Assembly: GCA_920105805.1 (NCBI GenBank) | Contig: CAKKTI010000104.1 | Coordinates: forward strand, 23,306-56,427 | Direction of reading: 5' to 3' | Length of the DNA: 33,122 nt | Origin: Condylostoma magnum | Lineage: Eukaryota > Ciliophora > Heterotrichea > Heterotrichida > Condylostomatidae | Made by a program: the position numbers and the translations under genes | The notes under the pieces: model-generated | Databases searched by the model: none | The model's input: the letters and a program-made list of their open reading frames with translations, nothing else | What the model was told of the DNA's origin: nothing | Shown: positions 1 to 11,575 of the stretch, piece by piece | Layout: each line of letters starts with the position of its first letter | Numbering within the stretch: position 1 is the first letter of the stretch

Positions 1-2394
1 TTACCTTTAATTATCATTTTAGGAAGTATTAGGCCTTTACCCTAACTTCTTAGCAAGTATATCTCCTAGTTTAATTGTAAATGTTCCAATTACAGGCTAA
101 GCCAGCCCTTTCATTAAATAATCATGCACAGTACACTGCATAAAACTTACAGATAAAGATGGGCAAAACAGTGGATTAGTAGGAATTTTGCATGTAAAGG
201 AAATAACGCTGTTTATATTAGGATTTTACCCTGATTCCTAAGGCAGCGTTTATAAAACATATCCTTGATTCCCTTCCCCAGGCAAATACAGTGAATTTAG
301 ATCAAATTTTATAAAAGCTTTATTAACAGGCACCCATCCCAACGATGGTCTCAAATCCCTTAATCCCAGTACATTTATTTCAATCTATACTTCCCTTGAC
401 TCTGGTCTGCTTATAACTTACACTATACTAAACTATGGTGCTTCCCCCTCATACAAGTTAAAAGATATCAAAATTTCCCCACAGTAAGGCAAGTCATTCC
501 CTCTTTTCAGTACTCTCCATTTAGGCAGTGGGGCCTCATCCGCATACTACTCCGACTCACTTATATCTACTACATAGTTCCCTATTAAATCGTCATCTCC
601 TATCGAGTCATAGTCCATAACCGAAATAACTAAAGGAGGGGCAGTATCCACGGAATCTATATCAACCACCAGTGGAATTCTTTGGTAATATTACTGCATA
701 AAACTTACAGGATTAAGTGTTACTTGCTTTTCCCCAGGCTTCGTCTCATTTGATGCACCTCCACAGTAAAACTTGACATATGGATCAGCTGAGCCGTTGT
801 AGTCGGAAGGACTTAGGTCTCTGCACTAGAACAAATTACACATTAAAATCTTGCGTTTTGTTTACTTAATAATTGGGTCAGTGCCCCATCCATCGGCAGT
901 TGGACTTGGCCCACCTTCTATTCTACCTAAATACAGACGAAGTTTTATAAATCCAGCCTCCCAGTCATTTTTAACCATGTTGATTGCCTTATCGGGTGTG
1001 AACTCATACCACCTTGCTGTCTTATCAATTGAGTTTATTTTACTATAAGGTACTCTTAAATAACATATGTTATCTTTACCGTAACGTAGGTACACGAATA
1101 CATCAGGGATGTTTTACTCAGAGCCGTATGCAAGGTCAGTTTATCGTCTTCCCAGGTCTTTCATATATGCAGCACATCCCTTTTTGGCCGAAACCTCTTC
1201 ACTTTTTAGGTTTATGTCCAGTCATTTTATCTTGATTGAGTAGTCGGAGCTGGGCCATGGGAGGGAGACTGCTCTGTATATTTGGCATCTTAGTTCATAT
1301 GTTGGGCCTACGTCGTAATCAAGCATTCTTTCTTCTAATTCATCAGTAATCTAAATCTTCTCTTTTAGGTAAACTGGCTTGGGAATATCTCATATTTCCA
1401 TAGACATCAAAATCTTTCCTCTGTATGTAGAGGCTATGTTTGGGTTGATATTCATTGCCATAGTTTCCTAGTTATTGTAGTTATCAGGGCCTCCGTATAA
1501 ATATGCCCAGAATAAGTCTTTGTGATACCCATTTTTAACGTTTTCTAAGTCAAATGACAGTGTGGCGCCTAGGTCTGAAGACGTCACATTGTCTTAGTCA
1601 TATAAGCTTACTAGGATTTTAGAACTTATTGAGGGCTCTATTATTGGAATGAATAACTTCTCATATCACTCTACACTCATTGTAGCCTCATCGGCTTTAG
1701 CTACTTCAGTTGCTAATTTAGAGCCTTAGAAATGAACCTCACAATATGCATCAATTGTACCAAATTTATCAAGTTTTACTAAATTCTAGCCTTAAATAAA
1801 TGTCACTATAAGTTATTTTCTTTGTGGCTTTAATTATGGAGGAACTATTAATTCCTCGTCTTGAAATTACGCCTCATCTTTCAAAGTTAAATCAACAGCA
1901 TTATCATCCTCATGTAATAAACAGGCACTTATTTTCAAATATCCTTTAAGTAAGTCAAAATCATCATTTTCTGGGGAAAACAAAGCTAGTCATCTATGCA
2001 TTATTTTATGATCTTCTTAGCCATATAGATAGTACATATCGATTTCACACATCCCTATGAGTCCATCTTTCAACAAAGCTCTATGATTCATTACCTTCAC
2101 TATTATTTTCTCCTTACAAATCTTAGACTCATCTGCATTTTTAACATCAAAAAATAAGTGCTCTCCCCAGAAAACCATTGAAGTTCCTCCTATATCATCC
2201 TTAGCTTCTGTCTACTTTTTCTTACCAAAAGCCTGCACTTAGACAACAGGATCAACAGTGTCTCCTTCCTCATCAGGCATAAATGCCCTTCCATCCTCCA
2301 CATATATATGCAATACATAGTCTCCCTTAGGGATTTTCACCTTCTCCATTTGCTTCATAGGTGGTGGTTTGGGTGGTTGTTCTTCCTCCGCCAT
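1..2394 (-). CDS. Ferlin-like multi-C2-domain protein (partial, C-terminus beyond window)
   Basis: The frame is open from the ATG at 2394 to the left edge (about 790 codons after splicing), reading TAA/TAG as Gln and a few TGA as Trp. The N-terminus is acidic and proline-rich (MAEEEQPPKPPP), followed by a C2-type unit with a VEDGRAFMPDEEG stretch. Further C2-like units follow, including CRDLSPSDYNGSADPYVK and VLGLRDLRPSLG, with aspartates placed as in calcium-binding C2 loops, and a ferlin-like segment near 862-1095. Ferlins are calcium-dependent membrane-fusion proteins with a C-terminal membrane anchor; that anchor would lie outside the window, so the family call is an inference from the C2 array. 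Two identical 15-nt introns are predicted at 694-708 and 136-150. The upstream same-strand methyltransferase gene ends 46 bp before this start codon. Confidence 0.8.
136..150 (-). other. 15-nt intron in the ferlin-like gene (second, identical sequence)
   Basis: The same GTAAGTTTTATGCAG 15-mer as at 694-708, again phase 0, here between FCPSLS and CTVHDYLMKG. Two identical copies in the same orientation and phase with perfect splice-site consensus argue for introns rather than a repeated peptide. Confidence 0.75.
694..708 (-). other. 15-nt intron in the ferlin-like gene (first)
   Basis: On the minus strand the sequence reads GTAAGTTTTATGCAG, a complete GT...AG intron of the 15-nt size known from heterotrich ciliates. 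It is phase 0. Removing it joins TLNP to QYYQRIPLVVD. Because it is a multiple of three and has no TGA, keeping it would only insert VSFMQ, so RNA evidence is needed. An identical 15-mer occurs at 136-150 in the same gene. Confidence 0.75.
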
Positions 2395-2440
2395 TTAAAT
2401 ACCAATCTAGCCTAATTTAAAATATCTATTCTAAATTTGA

Positions 2441-2998
2441 TCACTCTAAATTTTGTTGATTTTGCTTAATACGCTGTATATAGACCGTGGCTTCCCCCCA
2501 ACTCATATTTTTTCTAATACTTTCCAGTATCTCCCATTACTCTCCAGGGAATGACCTAGTAAATGAAATTCCTATAGTTCCAGGGCGTAGAGGTCTATTT
2601 GCTATTTGTTCCATCATGTCATCACTAAAACAAGTTGAATTAGCAAAAATGAACGAAGCATCTGAGAAATCTCGCTCAAAAAAGGAGTCTTTGAAAAATT
2701 ACATTGGAATCATACTATCATATAATCCTTCTTATATAAACTGCGGAAATAGCTGTTAATATTCGTTATTCAGATTCACTGAAATGTCGTATAAATGATC
2801 TACTATCTCTATGCCTCTACATTCGTCAAATTTATGTAGCAAAGCGGCTGCTAGCACTGCTTTTCCTGTTCCTGAGCCTAAATCGTAGAAAATTCCACCT
2901 GGTTGCTGTAGTTCTTAGTATCTACCTCTTAAAGTGTCGAAAACTTCAGCAAAGGGCCAGAATTCGATCTCTCCGTATGTTAATGTGCTTTCAGACAT
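2441..2998 (-). CDS. Class I SAM-dependent methyltransferase, DOT1-like
   Basis: A protein of 185 aa. Near residues 36-46 it has the SAM-binding motif I YDLGSGTGKAV, followed by an acidic motif II (CRGIEIVDHLYDIS) and a motif IV-like FIFANSTCFSDDM. The order resembles the DOT1 fold (DLGSGxG, then GIE, then a vxNxxCF loop), but it is much shorter than DOT1 histone methylases and has no extra domain, so the substrate is unknown. It would transfer a methyl group from S-adenosylmethionine. The last recognisable residues are QRIKQNQQNLE followed by TGA, 46 bp before the ferlin start codon on the same strand. The start is the first ATG after an AT-rich spacer. Confidence 0.75.
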
Positions 2999-3245
2999 TT
3001 AATTTTCATCCCGGTATTGTTTACTTGCTTCTTTTCCTAGACTTATGGGAAACTTTTCTACTATTCTGTTATAAACTTCAAGACGTTAATTCATTAAGTC
3101 TTATTCTTATTGGGTTAGGATGTAGGGGTCCTCTTGGCGGTAGATTGGGAGAACAAAGTCTTAGTCCATATTAATTTATTGGAAATTTGATTATATGTTA
3201 TAATTGGTATTTTAAACTGTTTGAAGGTTATATATGATAAAGAAT

Positions 3246-3824
3246 TCAAGATTACAGTCTTTTTAATGTTCTTGGGTTAATTTTAGGCTTTCTTTACTTT
3301 GATCTCGTTGATATTATAGGTAATTTTTATATGCATGCTGGTACTCTTGCTCTTGGCCTTCTTTTTGTAGCGAAATTAAAAAAATGACGAACACTGGGCA
3401 ATTTAGCTAGAGTTTTTTAGTAATCCTTATACTTCTAATCATACTCATCTCTTACAGGTGTTGTATCTCTTAGTGGATTATTAGAAGGTTTTTTATCATG
3501 TAAATGATAGTAAAGATTAACAGCTGAATCAACGTCATATTTCTACTAAACTTTCTTTTACTCGGCATAACTTCAAAACTCAACTGGCAGATACCAGGCC
3601 CCTCTAAAACTACCTTATTTTTTCATGCCTTTTTCAATATTTAGCTTAGGCTTAAGTTAGGCTTATAAGTCAAATTAATCAGATTCCTCTGAATAAAAGC
3701 TTCTGTCTTCATAGAATTAGCTAAAATTCTCAGGATTTGAAGCAATCCTTCTTTTTCTCTCCTTAACAAAGCTTCAATCATTACCTAAAAATTGAATTTT
3801 TGGTTAAAAACTTCTTAACTTCAT
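3246..3824 (-). CDS. Hypothetical basic protein
   Basis: A protein of 192 aa read with Gln at TAA/TAG and Trp at TGA. It has no transmembrane segment or signal peptide that I can see. The middle contains a hydrophobic-aromatic block GAWYLPVEFW, and the C-terminal half is basic and proline-containing (FFNFATKRRPRARVP, then KPKINPRTLKRLQS before TGA). I do not recognise the family. The coding reading is supported by mixed amino-acid composition unlike the surrounding AT-rich spacers and by its place between two other minus-strand genes. Its start is only 41 bp from the start of the divergent plus-strand gene at 3866. Confidence 0.6.
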
Positions 3825-3865
3825 TTTATATACTAAAATAGTAATATAAATAAGCTTATCGAAAA

Positions 3866-5095
3866 ATGGATGAATTATAAAGCTAAAGTTAAAATTAATT
3901 TAAATTCGAAGGAAACGGTTTGCAAGCTTTAACTGATCTAGAGAAGGCAGTTTGAAAGAAACTGGGACAGTATGACGAAATCAATGTAGATGACTTATAT
4001 CAGTAGGACATTGCTGAGTAAAGCACTTCTGCTCAAAATGCTTCCTAAAATCAGAATAGCTTGCAATCAGTTCCCTAAAACTCAATAGAGTGCAATTAGC
4101 AGTACATAAATTTTTAACCGATGGTCTAAGACAGTTAAGATCTTTCTGGGTTTGAAAGCATGCTTAATAATACATCAGAATACTCTTTTCTTCCAGATCG
4201 AACTGATATTTCTATTTCAGCTAAGGAAGCAATTTTCCAGATATAAAGAGATTGGCTTGCCACACGAGCCAAGGATATAAATTTGTAATCAATGACACCT
4301 TAGTCTTCCCAATTGTATAATGAAAGCAGCTATATAAGCTAAAATTACACACCTTAGAGATAAAAGTCAATTTATGAATTTTAAGAAGCTGCTTCCTTTT
4401 GTAATGAAAGTGAGCTAGATTGAGGATCGGCAATTAAGTATAGTAAATTTTTCAGTACTTTAGATATTGAAGATTAACAAAAAACCTTTAACAATATAAT
4501 ATAAGAAATCTAAGATGGAAGTGGGAATCAATCACCTAAATTTTCAACTTAAAATACGATGTTTGGAGTTTCTCCTATATTTTCAAGGAAAAATCCTGAA
4601 TAGGTATCTCCATTTTTATCTAGGAAAAACACAGAGTTTGGTGTATCTCCAATCATCTCCCGAAAAGAAAGTGATGAGTTTAATTCTTTTTTCACACGCT
4701 AAAATACAGACAATTTTATACAAAACCTAGGTATGGAGTCTCCAAGATTTTCCCTAGAAAAGAAATAATCAATAGAAAATAACTTTTAATCTCCCTTTCT
4801 TGATAAAAAGCGTATAGATTAAATGATGTAATAATTTCCTAAAGAATATTCTACAAGTGCTGACGAGGCTAAAACTACTTCAAGATAAAATACAAACATT
4901 TCTTGCAGTGATTTCTCAATTCCAAATATACCTAATGAAAGATCTGAGATTTATTAAACTTTATAAATAACTGAGGACTTTGATGAAGACAACTGCTCAA
5001 TAGCCTCTGAGGGTGATGAACATGTAAATCAAGTAAGAAAACTGATCAATCAGGGAGCATCTGGAGGAAGATTGACTAGTTTGGAAAATAATTAG
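3866..5095 (+). CDS. Q/N/S-rich disordered protein with short FSRKN-type repeats
   Basis: About 409 aa, beginning MDELQSQSQNQFKFEG. It is rich in Gln, Asn and Ser with many Gln from TAA/TAG. The middle holds a degenerate repeat (FGVSPIFSRKN, VSPFLSRKN, FGVSPIISRKE, FNSFFTRQN) with phosphorylatable S/T-P or S-R-K sites, suggesting a kinase substrate or scaffold; this is inference. No catalytic domain is visible. There is no in-frame TGA before the frame runs deep into the antisense DYRK kinase gene, so I place the end at the tandem TAG TAA at 5093-5098, after LTSLENN. That puts it about 8 bp from the convergent kinase end. Confidence 0.65.
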
Positions 5096-5103
5096 TAAAC
5101 TGT

Positions 5104-6750
<1,647 letters not shown>

Positions 6751-6960
6751 TTTAATAATGGGTGGGTAATTAATTTAAAATTAAAGTGATTTGTGATATT
6801 AACTATATGGCTGTATACCAGTAAGTGATAAGGCTAGAGATGTGCACTAGGAATTCAACTATACTAAATAAGAATATTCTTAGTTATATTTAGCACTAAA
6901 TAAAGCAAAACATATGTACTTATTCCAACAAACCATTATTTAACGCATAATCATTTAAAA

Positions 6961-7776
6961 CTAAAGAATCAAAAATATCTTCTTATTGACTTTGGCCCTA
7001 TCAATGAAAACCACCTTCTCATAAACTCCCTTACAATTAATCTCAGCCCACAAGTCCACCAACAAGAACGGATGAGTACAATGAAACTTCTCATCACTCC
7101 AAGGCATCGTCTTAAAATGAATAGTCATCCTAGCATCAGTGTTCACATCGCACATTTTCAGCCACCCTGTTGTAGTATTGCAGTCAACATTAAAAAGTTT
7201 AACTGTACTGTTAGAATTATACTCCTCAAAATCAGCTAAATTGAATTAATCATACTCTTGATATTAATCTATAACATAACTTGTCTAATCATGGAAGTAC
7301 TTTTTAACAGTATCATTATCATAAAGCAGGTCTTTTATCTCTAGCTCATCAACCTCTGGGTGAGACACCTTGTCACGTACTCTGTAGTACCATGCCAGAC
7401 TGGATAGAGCAGAGTACATGTATAAAGGCTTGAAAACTGAGGCACCCAATACAGCAAAAGTAGCTGCTGAGGCTGGGAGAACTGCCATTGTTACTAGATT
7501 CATTGCCCGCAGGTATCTATAGGAAAGGAAATCCCACTGGCCTCGGATGTTTATGTTAAACCATCGTTAAAAGGTGTCCCATGGGCGATGGAGCTTGTAG
7601 TCGTTGGCGGTTCTGGTGTAATGATCCTCTCGACCGTAATTTCCGTATGTTTAATGTTGTTACCAGTAGTCCTTATAGCGTGTATTGTAACGATGTCCTT
7701 CTGGGAGATAGAAGTTACGATTAGGGAAGTATTCACCCCATGTGGAAAAGCCACGTCTTAAATACTTTTAAAGCAT
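6961..7776 (-). CDS. Mitochondrial membrane protein, unknown family
   Basis: A protein of about 271 aa. The start MLQKYLRRGFSTWGEYF has the R/S-rich amphipathic character and RGFST cleavage-site look of a mitochondrial presequence. A Tyr/Arg-rich region follows (NRNFYLPEGHRYNTRYKDYW), then one or two hydrophobic segments around MNLVTMAVLPASAATFAVLGASVF, then a soluble C-terminal domain with KMPW, HPFLLVDLWAEI and FIDRAKVNKKIF. I do not recognise the family; ciliate mitochondria contain many lineage-specific inner-membrane subunits. No in-frame TGA occurs from here into the kinase gene, so the end is set at TAG 6961-6963 after KKIFLIL. Confidence 0.7.
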
Positions 7777-8151
7777 TTTTATGATAAGAGATTTAATGGC
7801 TTTTTATTTGAAGACTTTAAAAATAAATTAAGTAAGGAGTTTAATAGTTGAAGTTATGTGTATGCAGAAGAACATTGTTTCAGATGCGCTTTGTTTATTT
7901 TGATGCCTTTGGGATTAATTATATATTAATGTATGTAGGGCTGGATTGAAAATATTATTTTCTTGCATTTATGTAGAGCTTTTACTACCTTTTCCATGAT
8001 ATAGAATGAAGTTTAAATATACAGTTTTAATACCTTGTCTTATTCGCTTTATTCAACCCCCTAAAATCAACTAAACATTTATTTCCTTTATGTTAACAAC
8101 CTTCCAACCTCCTTTAAATATCTAACACAACCCCACTTATTAATTAATAAT
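7777..8151. other. Intergenic, no gene seen
   Basis: A 375-bp AT-rich spacer between the mitochondrial protein start and the UFD1 end. Only frames under about 25 codons begin with ATG and none looks conserved. It should hold the promoter of the gene that starts at 7776. Confidence 0.5.
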
Positions 8152-9024
8152 TCAACCTAACTAACTAAGTCTTCTACCTCCTCCTAAACTATCCCAATAA
8201 TTATTCCTATTATTATTAGCACTAGGTTTAATTCCGTTAATTAGCCTATTCTTCCTAGGATCATAATTAGGCTTAGCACTAGTTTATTTTTACTCCTCAA
8301 CCTTAGGTGCAGGTCTTCCATCAATCCTCTATCCTCCTTATAAGCTTCCCCACCCAGTCTACGGTTAACTCTTGACTTCCTCTTCCTACGAGTAAGTTAA
8401 ACTTGCCTCTCTTTTAAACTACGGTGTTTCCTCTACATAATCTCTAGGCTAAGCAAAGTCAACTTCCAAATCTGTTTATATGGTTAAAATAGCATCCCCT
8501 GGACGTGTTTCTAGGATATCAATTTCATAATTTCTATCAGCAAACTATACAACAATACTCTCTCCTTTAGTAAGACAAGCGTAGTTTCTCAGTGCATTTT
8601 CTAGCACAGCCTTGGGATTAGGAAGATCTATAAAAGCAGTTTCATGAGGTTGGATTTTTGTAAATGTTCCTTTAGGAAGAGTTGCACTTTCTATAGAAAT
8701 ATCCCCTCCCTCGGTTATTACAAGATTTTGCATCATTCAGTATGGGAGAAGACATGTGCCTTCTTCTGCAGAGAATTCTAAAACACCGCAGTGTGTGCTC
8801 ATACCTAGTTGAGTGTTTGTTATTCGGAATAGCATAGGAGTATTTACTTGCATTTGAATTAAGCGCTCTGCTGCTGAAGCTGGAAGAATTACTATGTAAA
8901 ATTTACTCATGTTTCCTTTCTCGACTTCAATTTTACCGAAAAATGTTGCTGGGAAAGCTTTGTACATTTCAAAGAAAGTTGTAGGCTGGGGCGGCTGGTG
9001 GAATCCGAATGGGAAGAATGCCAT
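8152..9024 (-). CDS. UFD1: UFD1, ubiquitin-binding cofactor of Cdc48/p97
   Basis: About 290 aa. The N-terminal double-psi-barrel region is unmistakable: [44 protein letters not shown], then WMMQNL with Trp from TGA (8737-8739), [35 protein letters not shown] and [12 protein letters not shown]. The tail carries a basic proline-containing stretch (GRPAPKVEE) and ends GGGRRLS; UFD1 proteins have a C-terminal p97/Npl4-binding tail. Together with Npl4 it delivers polyubiquitinated substrates to p97. The frame ends at TGA (8152), but TAG at 8161 directly after RRLS is equally possible. The next gene starts 34 bp upstream on the other strand. Confidence 0.95.
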
Positions 9025-9058
9025 ATTTTAAATGGGGAATAATACGTCGAGCACTCCG

Positions 9059-9769
9059 ATGTCTAGTGGCGTGTAACTACTATATTAATTAGAATTAGCT
9101 ATAGGGTTTCACAAATAAAGTATTTGGACAATAGATAAAGTTTTAAGGAAATTTAGTTATAATGATTTGATAACACCAAATTAATTGGATTCTATTTCTC
9201 AGAAACTGGATATTCGCATAAATAATTATTTTCAGTTTACCAACATTACATCCTTTTATGACTCATTTTGAGTTGACGAAGGATACAATTTAAAGCTTCT
9301 TCTACTATTCGGTATATTATCAGGAAAAGGTAAGAAGGAGGAAAAGGCTTAATTAATTTTCTAGCTTTATGATCCTGAATTTACAGGTGTATTAGATAAA
9401 GACTAGATTAAAAAAATAATTAGTGATCTCTTTAATGTTGCTATTGAAAAGATGATGGCAATTATACCTCCAAATAATCTTAAAAGTGAGTTTAAATGCA
9501 AGAAGCGTCTTGGTCTCTGCTCTCAGGTTCGATTGAGCTGTCATGATTTTATATCAAGAGTAGTTTTCTAGTTGTAGCAATATGAAGAAAAGAGATTCAT
9601 TAAAAGAATATGCTAATTTAGTGGAGGAAGATTGTTGAGATTAAAAGGAATACGAAGTTACTTATATCAGTTCTATAAAAACCAGTTAATTTCTCTACAA
9701 GAACAAGTTGAATACTTTTATACTTATCAGTATGGAAGGCCAATCTACTATACTCCTATAATAATTTAG
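9059..9769 (+). CDS. EF-hand-like calcium-sensor protein
   Basis: About 236 aa, starting MSSGVQLLYQLELAIGFHKQ. The layout resembles neuronal calcium sensor or calcineurin B relatives: an N-terminal helical half, then LIFQLYDPEFTGVLDKDQIKKI, where DPEFTGVLDKDQ is a degenerate EF loop (Gln in the twelfth position, so calcium binding is doubtful). A Cys/Lys region (KCKKRLGLCSQVRLSCHDF) follows. The end is set at the tandem TAG TAA TAA beginning 9767, after YYTPIII. An alternative is that translation continues: a 17-nt GT...AG stretch at 9813-9829 would fuse this frame to the next gene. The start codon is 34 bp from the divergent UFD1 start. Confidence 0.7.
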
Positions 9770-9777
9770 TAATAAAA

Positions 9778-10773
9778 ATGCAAAGAAATAAAAACTATCT
9801 TTTAAATAGAAGGTTAAATCTTATGACAGTTATATAAGAGCCATTGTACCTAATAAATGATACAGAATTTGATATTTAAATGAAGTAGATAGATCAAGAT
9901 ATAAAACAGTGTAAATAGATTGTATGAGGAGTTAAAAAGTCGAAAAGATCAAAATCACAAAAATAAGTTAAGAAGAAAAGGTAAATGTTGAATAGAGCTA
10001 AAGATCATATTAGATTTGATCCTTACTAGCAATCAGGAGTGAAAAGTGCTAGATAATTTATTAGAGTAAGATCTAGTTAAAATAAACCTCGATAGAGGCT
10101 TAGAGATGTATCAAATATTACTTTACTGAATATATATAATAAAGAGTTGAATAAAATCAATAAGCTGAAAATAGAAAACAATAGTGGAATTCCAATGTTG
10201 TTTAAACCTAATAATCTTAAACAAAATCCGTTAAGTTAGTTTAATACATTTGGAACCGGTAGAAGCTATACAAGACCTATGAGTGGCAGAAGAACAAGAA
10301 CTATGGGTTAGTAAAATTACATATACACTTAAGTTTCAATATGTTAAATAAAGATGCTTGATAACATTGATTAGTAAATTATAAGTACAATAAGTATTTA
10401 ATAGCAAAATAAATGTAATAAAAATAGTCTATCTGAGGAAAACACATTATAAACTTCATAAAAACAAGTGAAATCTGAAAACTTAATACTAGCAGTCTAA
10501 GAATATACCAATAAAGTGATTAAAAGCGCAAATTAATAATAATAAAACTTAGAAGCAGATTATGACTAAGCATTAATAATAAATAAAATATCTCAAGACA
10601 TAAAGCAAATACAATAAAGAATTCAGAAAAACCAGGAAAACTACCAACGATATCTAATAGTATAAAATGAAATAACTAGCAATATATAAAACCTGCAATT
10701 GCAATTTACAAAATCCAAACAACTTAAAAAACCCTTAAAAGACTGCTGCAGTTAATCTTGCAATATAATTTAG
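9778..10773 (+). CDS. Basic N-terminal, Gln-rich coiled-coil protein
   Basis: About 331 aa, starting MQRNKNYLLNRRLN. A basic region (KSKRSKSQKQVKKKRQ) is followed by a G/S/R segment (GTGRSYTRPMSGRRTRT) and a long C-terminal coiled coil rich in Gln, Ile, Lys and Glu (roughly residues 190-315). It probably works in the cytoskeleton or as a scaffold, but the family is not recognised. No in-frame TGA precedes the eIF6 start; the frame would reach TGA only at 10855, inside eIF6. I therefore end it at TAG TAA TAA (10771), the same triplet string that ends the EF-hand gene. The gap to the preceding stop is only 8 bp. Confidence 0.6.
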
Positions 10774-10834
10774 TAATAACATCATTCCCTATATTATTGG
10801 TATTTAACTATCAAGTCGAATTACCTTATAAAAG

Positions 10835-11575
10835 ATGGCCAATAGAATCTAGTTTGAAAACTCTAATGAAGTTGGGGTTTTCTCTAAACTTACGAATTCA
10901 TATTGCCTTGTGGCTAACGGTGCCAATGAACACTTCTACAATATTTTTCACAGTGAACTTTCTAGTAGAATGGAGGTAGTGCATGCTAGTATTGCCGGAA
11001 CTAGAATTCTAGGTAGAGTCACATGTGGAAATTCTAATGGTTTATTGGTGCCAAGCATCACAACTGACCTTGAACTGTAAAATCTAAGGAATTCACTTCC
11101 TGATAAAGTAAAAATTGAAAGAGTTGATGAAAGGCTCAGTGCTCTAGGGAATTGCATCGCTTGTAATGATTATGTTGCCCTTGTGCACCCGGATTTAGAC
11201 AAGGAAACGGAGAATATTGTAGCTGATACACTCGGAGTCGAGGTTTTTAGATGTACCATTGCTGGAAATGCATTAACTGGAAGCTATTGCGTACTGAGTA
11301 ACTAAGGAGGACTAATTCACCCGATGGTATCTGTTGAAGAACTTGATGAGTTAAGCTCAATTGTGCAAGTTCCATTGTGTGCTGGGACTGTTAATAGAGG
11401 AAGTAATGTATTAGGAGCTGGGCTAATTGTTAATGATTTTACATCATTCTGCGGAATCGATACAACAAGTAATGAAATTTCTGTAATTGAAAACATCTTC
11501 AGACTTAATGAAAGGAATATTGAGGGAACAGGACAGATGAATAATCCAGGATTAGGTATGCCAACTCAAGCATGA
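10835..11575 (+). CDS. EIF6: Translation initiation factor eIF6 (60S anti-association factor)
   Basis: 246 aa, matching the usual 245-aa length of eIF6. It begins [21 protein letters not shown] and contains [91 protein letters not shown] and [12 protein letters not shown], all diagnostic. It binds the 60S subunit, prevents premature 40S joining and takes part in 60S biogenesis. Gln in RIQF is TAG (10850-10852) and Gln in SNQGG is TAA (11303-11305). It ends at TGA (11573-11575) with a second TGA two codons on and no nearby in-frame TAA or TAG, so TGA does act as a stop here. Confidence 0.97.

Noticed and set aside
2977-3174. Plus-strand frame continuing into 3500 with hydrophobic segments, vaguely rhomboid-like
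   Set aside because: It overlaps two well-supported minus-strand genes, starts inside the methyltransferase coding sequence and lacks the rhomboid catalytic GxSG. Long open antisense frames are expected when only TGA breaks them.
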